39,920 bases of DNA from Thermodesulfovibrionia bacterium (lineage in GTDB: Bacteria > Nitrospirota > Thermodesulfovibrionia > UBA6902): contig JAUSMY010000040.1 in the NCBI GenBank assembly GCA_030646035.1, forward strand, positions 72,081-112,000, in the 5' to 3' direction. Shown here piece after piece: positions 33,939-39,920 of the stretch. Under the pieces are notes generated by a model. The model saw only the letters and a list, made by a program, of their open reading frames with translations, did not search any database and was not told where the DNA came from. A program made the position numbers and the translations under genes. The stretch's first letter is position 1. The number at the start of each line of letters is the position of its first letter.

Positions 33939-34949
33939 TTATGTAAAAGAAAAACCCTTCACCATATTCCTTCCGCTCTCTTTTGCATTATACAGTGCTC
34001 TGTCTGCGATACCTATGAGTTCTTCACATCTGATATCCCTGCCACCCCCGTCATAATATCCGATGCCAACACTAACTGTAATATTTATTTCACCAAAATC
34101 TGACCTTTCAATCGTGCTCCTGAGCCTCTCTCCAATCTCCATACCGTACTGATAGGAGGAATATGGGAGTATCAGAGCAAACTCCTCACCGCCATATCTG
34201 GCAGCTATATCCGTGACCCTAGTAATGTTTTTAATTATCTCAGCAATTCCCTCGATAACCTTACTGCCTACAGGATGGCCATACCTATCGTTTACTTTTT
34301 TAAAAAAGTCTATATCCATCATTATTACGGAGATAGGATAATGATATCTCAATGACCGGGCTATCTCCTCCTTAAGCCTTAATTTGAAATACTTTTGATG
34401 ATACAGTCCGGTGTGGCCGTCAGTAACCGCTTCCTGATACAGGTTGGCATTCTCAATTGCAATAGCGACCTGATTTGCAAAAGTCTGCAGTATCATCACA
34501 TCATCATTGTCAAAATTGCCATCTATTTTGTTGATAAGCTGAAGTACACCGATAATCTTATCTTTATCTCTGACAGGGACACAGACCATGCTCCGTGTGT
34601 TGAATCCGCTAATCTCGTCTATTCCTATATAAAACCGTTTATCTGATGACACATCATGAATTAATACAGGCTGGCTGTTCGTTGCAACCCATCCTGCAAT
34701 GCCAAGATCCTTTTTGAACCTCACCAAATTGATTTCATCAGACTTATTACCTACAGCAACCTCAAAAAAAAGTTCATCAGAATCCTGATCAAGTAGCAAA
34801 AGGCTCCCGGCTTCCACGCCTAAAAGCTTTATGGCTGATTCAACTGCCAATTTATTAACTTCAGCAGAATCAAGCGATGAAGTCACAAGGGCGGTCATCT
34901 CTATCAATGTGTTAAGTTGCTTTAAGCGTTTGTCATTTAACTCTTTCAT
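33939..34949 (-). CDS. GAF-GGDEF diguanylate cyclase
   Basis: A cytosolic cyclic di-GMP synthase of 336 residues. A GAF sensor (about 15-170, with LGIAGWVATNSQPVLI and VCVPVRDKDKIIGVLQLIN) is joined by a short helix to the GGDEF domain (about 175-336). The active site is GGEEF at 253-257 and the inhibitory site RVTD at 244-247, both intact. No clear Shine-Dalgarno is present. Upstream lies a TATAAT (minus strand 35007-35002) flanked by GAGTTAAAT repeats, so expression may be controlled by a DNA-binding protein. It is the second diguanylate cyclase in the window and the only soluble one. Confidence 0.93.
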   Translation of the reverse strand: MKELNDKRLKQLNTLIEMTALVTSSLDSAEVNKLAVESAIKLLGVEAGSLLLLDQDSDELFFEVAVGNKSDEINLVRFKKDLGIAGWVATNSQPVLIHDVSSDKRFYIGIDEISGFNTRSMVCVPVRDKDKIIGVLQLINKIDGNFDNDDVMILQTFANQVAIAIENANLYQEAVTDGHTGLYHQKYFKLRLKEEIARSLRYHYPISVIMMDIDFFKKVNDRYGHPVGSKVIEGIAEIIKNITRVTDIAARYGGEEFALILPYSSYQYGMEIGERLRSTIERSDFGEINITVSVGIGYYDGGGRDIRCEELIGIADRALYNAKESGRNMVKGFSFT

Positions 34950-35001
34950 CTTATTATTACGTGCAATTATTGAACGGCAGTTGTTGTCTCAAAAAAAAGA
35001 T

Positions 35002-35064
35002 ATTATAAATTTCAATGTAACGAGTTAAATTTACTCTCTTATGACATAACTCATGGAGTTAAAT
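35002..35064 (-). promoter_or_regulatory. Promoter and candidate operator of the GAF-GGDEF gene
   Basis: Minus-strand TATAAT (35007-35002) predicts a start near 34995. GAGTTAAAT occurs at 35022-35030 and 35056-35064 (plus-strand reading), 34 bases apart. The second belongs to the perfect inverted repeat TAACTC-ATG-GAGTTA (35047-35061). No T-run follows it, so it is more like an operator than a terminator. Confidence 0.35.
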
Positions 35065-35091
35065 AGATAAAATTAAAAAGCGGAGGAACTG

Positions 35092-35664
35092 CTACCAGTA
35101 TCTGACACTGCCGATATCAACATGGACAAAGTTTGATCGAGGGTAGTAGCCTACCCCGCCGGCCTTCAGTTTTTTTGCGATATTCCTTAAAGATTCAATA
35201 CTACGCCCGGGCACCTTAATGTCCACAGCCATTCCATAGATATGAAAACTGTTACTGCCAACCCCTCTGCTTGTCTTTCTTAGCATCGCGTTTGTCTCGG
35301 GTGACCGGTATCCAGATGTTACATGAAAAGGCTGTCTGGCTTTCATATTTTTGTTAATGACATACAGAAGATCCAATAGTTTGGTGTCAATCTCTTTTAT
35401 ACCGCCTGTACGATAGTCACGCAAGATAAAATTTATCTCAGCAAGTGATTCAGGGATATACGCGTCATTTTGCCAGTAAACAGTCTTAAGCTTCTCGTCA
35501 GTATGGATGTTATAAAAATATAGGGATCTTTCAGGAACCTTCATTTCCTCAAGGGATGCTGTAACATATGAAGGAAAAAGAGTTGCGGTGACTGTTGCAG
35601 CCCCCAAAGCAAGAAAACTTCTGCGGCTTAGTCTATTATTGTTACATGATTTATCCGGTTTCAT
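35092..35664 (-). CDS. Tat-exported M15A/DUF882 peptidase (MepK/YcbK-like)
   Basis: A periplasmic zinc peptidase of 190 residues. The N-terminus carries a twin-arginine signal (SRRSFLALGAATV). The catalytic part has SGYRSPETN, SFHIYGMAVDI with His141 and Asp148, and FVHVDIG with His181, the M15A zinc-ligand pattern. E. coli YcbK (MepK) of this family cuts 3-3 murein cross-links made by L,D-transpeptidases, and is encoded beside ycbB there; a YcbB-like gene lies 2 kb away here. The ribosome site is weak (CTGGGA). Confidence 0.9.
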   Translation of the reverse strand: MKPDKSCNNNRLSRRSFLALGAATVTATLFPSYVTASLEEMKVPERSLYFYNIHTDEKLKTVYWQNDAYIPESLAEINFILRDYRTGGIKEIDTKLLDLLYVINKNMKARQPFHVTSGYRSPETNAMLRKTSRGVGSNSFHIYGMAVDIKVPGRSIESLRNIAKKLKAGGVGYYPRSNFVHVDIGSVRYW

Positions 35665-35854
35665 AGCAGATTCCCAGAAGGACTAGCTTAATTGTAATAT
35701 TGTTTAGCTATAATTAGCTGAAAGTATGGTATTAAGATTTTAAAGAAAAATAATTTAAAATGCAACCAAAAAATGGAAAGCACAGTTGCCCGTTAAGGAT
35801 GTAAATATGGTAACTCCTTGAATTATAGGCTAATTATAATTTGAGTATCATTCA

Positions 35855-36595
35855 TCAGCCGACATCCCCCAAGACATACTGGATTATGCTTATTGCCGTT
35901 ATTGGAGATGTTTCAGTCCGGAGTGTCCTTGGGCCAAGCGATACCTCAGTGAATCCTTTAGCAACAACGATAGATATCTCTTGTTTTGAGAACCCGCCTT
36001 CAGGCCCCACAAGGATTGTAATGTTTTTAATTTTGTGACAATTATTCAAAACTTGTTTTAAATTTCTTTCTTCTAAAGATTCAGAGAAGAGAAGCTTTAA
36101 AGATCCGATATCTTCTGCAGTGTTAGGTTGGGTATCACATAATTTATTAAAATCAATAGGTTCAATAATCTCAGGGACAATCTCTCTTCCTGACTGCTGC
36201 GAAGCAGACAGGGCGATCTTTCTCCATCTTGAGACTTTGTCGCTAGTTCTTATCTGAGACCTTTCGGTAATCAGAGGAACAATTTTGTTTACCCCAAGTT
36301 CTGTTGATTTCTGGATTATATGATCCATCTTGTCCCCTTTAGGGAGCCCTTGGATAAGGGTGATTGAGATTGGAGATTCTGATGAATACAATTCTTCTTT
36401 GATATTTTCAACAGTTATTGCTTTTTTATGAACAGTTATAATCTTGCAGATATATCTCTTCCCATTTCCGTTGAGAATGGTAATAAATTCACCTGGTTTA
36501 GCTCTTAATACAAGAGATAGATATCTTGCGTTTTCCCCTGTGATGATGATCTCTTTTGAGAGAAGCTGTTCAGGTGGGAGGAATATTCGAGCCAT
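35855..36595 (-). CDS. rsmE: 16S rRNA (uracil(1498)-N(3))-methyltransferase RsmE
   Basis: A SPOUT-class methyltransferase modifying U1498 of 16S rRNA. The N-terminal PUA-like part (RIFLPPEQL...HYLSLVLRAKPGE-type, here ARYLSLVLRAKPGE) is followed by the SAM-binding trefoil knot with ITLIQGLPKGDKMDHIIQKSTELGV, ILVGPEGGFSKQEI and SLGPRTLRTETSPITAISIIQY. Length 246 is typical. No Shine-Dalgarno is present; CATAAT ends five bases before the ATG. It lies just downstream of dnaJ, a common arrangement in many bacteria. Confidence 0.95.
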   Translation of the reverse strand: MARIFLPPEQLLSKEIIITGENARYLSLVLRAKPGEFITILNGNGKRYICKIITVHKKAITVENIKEELYSSESPISITLIQGLPKGDKMDHIIQKSTELGVNKIVPLITERSQIRTSDKVSRWRKIALSASQQSGREIVPEIIEPIDFNKLCDTQPNTAEDIGSLKLLFSESLEERNLKQVLNNCHKIKNITILVGPEGGFSKQEISIVVAKGFTEVSLGPRTLRTETSPITAISIIQYVLGDVG

Positions 36596-36600
36596 AACTA

Positions 36601-36606
36601 ATTATG
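36601..36606 (-). promoter_or_regulatory. Possible -10 box of a leaderless promoter (rsmE)
   Basis: Minus-strand CATAAT is followed by TAGTT and the ATG at 36595. No Shine-Dalgarno is present. The gene may also be read through from dnaJ. Confidence 0.35.
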
Positions 36607-36660
36607 AGTAATAAAGTAAGAATAAGTTAGGAAAGATATTTCCATAATTGATAATTATTC

Positions 36661-37755
36661 TTACGCCTGATGCTTGCCAAAGATATCTTTTACTTTGTCC
36701 ATGAATTTTTTAGATATATCATCCCCGCTGATCTCTGCAAACTCTTTAAGAAGTTCTTTCTGCCGTTTGGTTATTTTCTTGGGCACATCCACTACTATGG
36801 TTACGTACTGGTCACCTTTGCCGTAACCGCCCAGCTTTGGGACACCCTTTCCCCGCAAATGGAATATCTTGCCCGAAGGTGTTCCTGAAGGGATATTTAA
36901 TTGCTCTTTACCGTCTATCGTAGGCACTTCTATTTCAGAGCCAAGAACAGCCTTGACAAATGAGACGGGAACCTCACAATGGAGATCGTTACCTTTACGC
37001 TTAAAGAAAGGGTGGGGCTCTACATTTATAATGACATAAAGATCTCCGTTAGGCCCTCCATGAATCCCCGGATCACCCTCTCCTGACACTCTGAGCCTTA
37101 TACCTGTATCCACTCCTGCCGGCACTTTCAGGTTGATCGAGCTCTTCTTTTTTATCTTGCCGATGCCTTTGCATTCAGAACACGGGTCTGTGATGATCGA
37201 TCCTTCGCCTTTACATTGGCCGCATGTCCTTGCCATTGTGAAGAATCCCTGCTGAATTCTTGTTTCTCCAGTGCCTTTACATGTTGAGCAAGTTTCAGGT
37301 TTTTTTCCAGGTTTAGAACGGGAGCCATTACAAGACCGGCATGTTTCCCATCTCGGCAGATTCAGCTCTTTCTCAACACCGTATACTGCTTCATGCAGGG
37401 TCAAGTCAAGGTCATATCTAAGGTCATGTCCCTTTGTAGGCCGTGTTCTTCCGCCTGCAGTACCGCCAAAAAAGCTTCCGAATATGTCTCCAAAAATGTC
37501 TCCAAAATCAGACGATCCGTTGAAACCGCCACCCATGCCCTCTGCTGAGCCGAACTGGTCATAATTGGCTCTCTTATTCTGATCACTGAGGCATGAGTAA
37601 GCCTCATTGATTTTCTTGAACTTCTCTGTGCTCGCATTGTCACCCGGGTTTCTGTCAGGATGGTACTTGAGCGCAAGTCTCCTGTAAGCTTTTTTTAATT
37701 CATCTGCTGATACGCTTCTCTCAACTTCTAAAATACTGTAGTAGTCTTCGCTCAA
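36661..37755 (-). CDS. dnaJ: Chaperone DnaJ (type I Hsp40)
   Basis: The co-chaperone that stimulates DnaK ATP hydrolysis and delivers clients. The J domain (1-70) has the HPD motif in YHPDRNPGDN. A Gly/Phe-rich stretch (about 75-115) follows. The zinc domain has four cysteine modules: CRSCNGSR, CSTCKGTG, CGQCKGEG and CSECKGIG. The first departs from CxxCxGxG at its last Gly, replaced by Arg. The C-terminal client-binding domains follow (KVPAGVDTGIRLRVSGEGD). The start is TTG with AAGGA upstream, 12 bases after the dnaK stop. Confidence 0.97.
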   Translation of the reverse strand: MSEDYYSILEVERSVSADELKKAYRRLALKYHPDRNPGDNASTEKFKKINEAYSCLSDQNKRANYDQFGSAEGMGGGFNGSSDFGDIFGDIFGSFFGGTAGGRTRPTKGHDLRYDLDLTLHEAVYGVEKELNLPRWETCRSCNGSRSKPGKKPETCSTCKGTGETRIQQGFFTMARTCGQCKGEGSIITDPCSECKGIGKIKKKSSINLKVPAGVDTGIRLRVSGEGDPGIHGGPNGDLYVIINVEPHPFFKRKGNDLHCEVPVSFVKAVLGSEIEVPTIDGKEQLNIPSGTPSGKIFHLRGKGVPKLGGYGKGDQYVTIVVDVPKKITKRQKELLKEFAEISGDDISKKFMDKVKDIFGKHQA

Positions 37756-37767
37756 TTGTTAATTTCC

Positions 37768-39693
37768 TTATTTATCTTTATCAGTTTCTTCAAATTCTGC
37801 GTCAACAACATCATCTTTTTGCCCTTGATCTGAAGAAGCTTCCTGATTTCCTCCATGCTGAGCACCTGCCTGTTCTGTTCCTGCAGAGGTTGTCTTATAT
37901 ATCTCTTCAGCAAGTTTGTGCGATGCCTTAGTCAGTTCTTCAACCGCTTCCTTCAGCTTGTCAGCGTTATCCGTAGTCTCTTTCAGGTTTTTACATTTAT
38001 CAATTGCGTCATTAAGCTTCTTCTTCTCTTCCTCTGATATCTTGTCCCCATGCTCTTTAACTGACTTCTCTACAGAATAGACAAGTGTATCAGCCTCGTT
38101 CTTTGCCTCTGCAAGTGCGCGCCTCTTTTTATCCTCTTCAGCATGAGATTCTGCGTCAACGGTCATCTTCTTTATCTCTTCCTCAGATAATCCGCTTGTG
38201 GCTGTGATTCGGATAGACTGTTCCTTGCCGGTGCCCTTGTCTTTTGCAGCTACATGCAGTATTCCATTTGCATCTATGTCAAAAGCTACCTCTATCTGAG
38301 GAACGCCTCTTGGGGCAGGGGGGATACCAGCAAGCTCAAAATTACCAATAAGCTTATTGTCATTTGCCATCTCCCTCTCTCCCTGGCATATTTTTATCGA
38401 AACAGCAGGCTGGTTGTCCGCCGCAGTAGAGAACACCTGACTCTTCTTTGCCGGGATGGTGGTATTTTTTTCAATGAGCTTAGTAAATACGCCTCCTAAT
38501 GTCTCAATGCCGAGTGAAAGAGGGGTTACATCAAGGAGCAGCACATCCTTTACGTCACCCTTAAGCACGCCTCCCTGAATAGCAGCTCCGGCAGCAACTA
38601 CTTCATCAGGATTAACACCTTTTGAAGGCTCTTTTCCAAAGAAATCCTTGACTATCTGCTGAACTCTTGGAGTTCTGGTCTGCCCGCCGACAAGTATTAC
38701 TTCATGTATGTCGCTTGGTTTAAGGCCGGCATCGGCAAGAGCGGTTTTGCAAGGCCCTATCGTTCTGTCGATAAGGTCACCAACAAGCTGTTCAAGCTTG
38801 GCGCGTGACAGCTTTATTACAAGATGTTTCGGCCCGCTAGCATCGGCGGTAATGAACGGAAGGTTTATTTCTGTCTCCATAGCCGTAGAAAGCTCAATCT
38901 TGGCTTTTTCAGCATTCTCTTTAAGTCTTTGCAGTGCCATCTTATCATTATGAAGGTCGATCCCTGAGTCTTTTTTAAACTCATCAACAAGCCAGTCCAT
39001 GATCTTCAGGTCAAAGTCATCACCGCCAAGGTAGGTATCACCGTTAGTGGATTTAACCTCAACAACTCCTTCACCGATCTCAAGGATAGATACGTCAAAC
39101 GTTCCGCCACCGAGATCATAGACTGCGATCATCTCCTCTTTCTTTTTGTCCATGCCATATGCAAGCGCTGCTGCGGTAGGTTCATTTATTATCCTAAGGA
39201 CATTCAGGCCTGCTATCTTTCCTGCATCTTTTGTTGCCTGACGCTGACTGTCGTCAAAGTATGCAGGAACTGTTATGACCGCATCTGTCACTGTTTCGCC
39301 AAGATAATCTTCAGCAGCCTGTTTTAATTTCTGGAGGATCATGGCTGATATCTCAGGCGGGGAATAGGTCTTTCCGTGCGCCTCTACATGTGCATCATTG
39401 TTTGATGCTTTGACTATTTTATATGGTAGTTTTTTTATTGCCTGTTTTGATTCGTTGGAATCAAACTTTCTTCCCATAAGTCTTTTGATCGAGAATATGG
39501 TATTTTCAGGGTTTGTTATTGCCTGCCTTTTTGCAATCTGGCCTATCAGCCTCTCTCCTTTATCTGTGAAAGCGACTATTGACGGTGTTGTCCTGTTTCC
39601 TTCCTGGTTTGCTATTATTGTTGGCTCACCGCCCTGCATAACTGCTACTGCCGAGTTGGTAGTTCCAAGGTCAATACCTATTACTTTTCCCAT
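37768..39693 (-). CDS. dnaK: Chaperone DnaK (Hsp70)
   Basis: The ATP-driven chaperone for unfolded proteins, 641 residues. The ATPase domain begins [18 protein letters not shown] and contains [52 protein letters not shown] and [14 protein letters not shown]. The linker [16 protein letters not shown] leads to the substrate-binding domain, and the C-terminal tail is Gly/Gln/Asp-rich ([15 protein letters not shown]). AGGAGG lies nine bases before the ATG. It follows grpE by 36 bases and precedes dnaJ by 12, the classic grpE-dnaK-dnaJ operon. Confidence 0.98.
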   Translation of the reverse strand: MGKVIGIDLGTTNSAVAVMQGGEPTIIANQEGNRTTPSIVAFTDKGERLIGQIAKRQAITNPENTIFSIKRLMGRKFDSNESKQAIKKLPYKIVKASNNDAHVEAHGKTYSPPEISAMILQKLKQAAEDYLGETVTDAVITVPAYFDDSQRQATKDAGKIAGLNVLRIINEPTAAALAYGMDKKKEEMIAVYDLGGGTFDVSILEIGEGVVEVKSTNGDTYLGGDDFDLKIMDWLVDEFKKDSGIDLHNDKMALQRLKENAEKAKIELSTAMETEINLPFITADASGPKHLVIKLSRAKLEQLVGDLIDRTIGPCKTALADAGLKPSDIHEVILVGGQTRTPRVQQIVKDFFGKEPSKGVNPDEVVAAGAAIQGGVLKGDVKDVLLLDVTPLSLGIETLGGVFTKLIEKNTTIPAKKSQVFSTAADNQPAVSIKICQGEREMANDNKLIGNFELAGIPPAPRGVPQIEVAFDIDANGILHVAAKDKGTGKEQSIRITATSGLSEEEIKKMTVDAESHAEEDKKRRALAEAKNEADTLVYSVEKSVKEHGDKISEEEKKKLNDAIDKCKNLKETTDNADKLKEAVEELTKASHKLAEEIYKTTSAGTEQAGAQHGGNQEASSDQGQKDDVVDAEFEETDKDK

Positions 39694-39729
39694 CTTTCTT
39701 TACTCCTCCTGTTTATTAATATTGTTGGA

Positions 39730-39920
39730 TTATTTTTGTTTCAACTCAGTTTCTTTAGCTTGAGAAGGTTTTTTCGAAACTTCCACTAATGATGCTCTAA
39801 GCAATCTGTCTTTTAACATATACCCTTTTCTGTGCTCTTTTACCACAATGTTTTCCTCAACCTCATCTGTCTCTATCTGAGATATTGCATGGTGAACAGC
39901 TGGGTCAAAAGGTTTATTCT
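39730..39920 (-). CDS. grpE: GrpE nucleotide exchange factor, C-terminal part (truncated by window)
   Basis: The C-terminal 63 codons of GrpE, reading on the minus strand from the window edge to TAA at 39730. The frame begins NKPFDPAVHHAISQ and continues through ENIVVKEHRKGYMLKDRLLR and ASLVEVSKK, matching the conserved beta domain of GrpE that opens the DnaK nucleotide site. It was identified by direct translation of the end of the window. The N-terminal coiled coil and any hrcA gene lie beyond the window. Confidence 0.93.
   Translation of the reverse strand, partial: NKPFDPAVHHAISQIETDEVEENIVVKEHRKGYMLKDRLLRASLVEVSKKPSQAKETELKQK

Noticed and set aside
33068-35721. Exact 12-base repeat ATAATTAGCTGA at 33068 and 35710
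   Set aside because: In 40 kb read on both strands many 12-base matches are expected by chance, particularly in AT-rich gaps. Only the longer gapped match upstream of the two murein genes was kept, with low weight.

Overview
This looks like chromosomal core sequence from a Gram-negative (diderm) and probably anaerobic bacterium. The gene content resembles Nitrospirota/Desulfobacterota-type genomes, but the assignment is inferred from family flavour only and no ribosomal RNA is present to test it. Evidence for two membranes includes lipobox lipoproteins, a Tat-type signal, a class A penicillin-binding protein, LysM-bearing lytic transglycosylase and YcbB/YcbK-type murein enzymes. Genes are densely packed. 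The largest gap is about 190 bases (35665-35854), so no stretch over 300 bases lacks a gene. No rRNA, tRNA, CRISPR array, insertion sequence or prophage was seen.

Layout. 45-5287 (+): a cell-wall block of two L,D-transpeptidases, a third protein that looks like a catalytically emptied L,D-transpeptidase, and a divergent class A penicillin-binding protein. 5346-8144 (+): a sensor kinase and its sigma-54 response regulator. 8181-10679 (-): a small membrane protein, then cysteine desulfurase and a full-length NifU scaffold for Fe-S assembly. These diverge from an FmdB-type zinc ribbon gene and a TIM-barrel gene (10803-11883, +) through overlapping promoters. 11927-17724 (-): MidA-type methyltransferase, membrane diguanylate cyclase, quinolinate synthase, and a seven-repeat beta-propeller surface protein with a CFI-box C-terminus. 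17862-19999 (+): Der GTPase and a YihY/BrkB membrane protein. 20011-23908 (-): RlmD-like rRNA methyltransferase, an ATP-cone/PD-(D/E)XK nuclease, a LOG-family protein, a duplicated cysteine-knuckle protein and a DUF3786 protein. 24015-26916 (+): ABC-F ATPase and DusB. 26935-29783 (-): a second CFI-box surface protein, Maf, and a small coiled-coil membrane protein. 29968-33403 (+): MltD-like transglycosylase, YcbB-like L,D-transpeptidase and ribosomal protein S21. 33580-39920 (-): cold-shock protein, GAF-GGDEF cyclase, MepK/YcbK-like peptidase, RsmE, DnaJ, DnaK and the C-terminus of GrpE.

Themes. (1) Peptidoglycan remodelling is strongly represented: three active-looking L,D-transpeptidases, one degenerate paralogue, a class A PBP, MltD and a MepK-like 3-3 endopeptidase candidate. 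(2) Several genes have no Shine-Dalgarno sequence but carry a TATAAT-like -10 box 5-7 bases before the start codon, which suggests frequent leaderless transcription alongside ordinary Shine-Dalgarno genes. (3) Two otherwise unrelated secreted proteins share the same CFI-box C-terminal domain. (4) Translation and RNA-modification housekeeping (Der, RlmD, RsmE, DusB, ABC-F, S21, Csp) and the heat-shock chaperone operon fill much of the rest.
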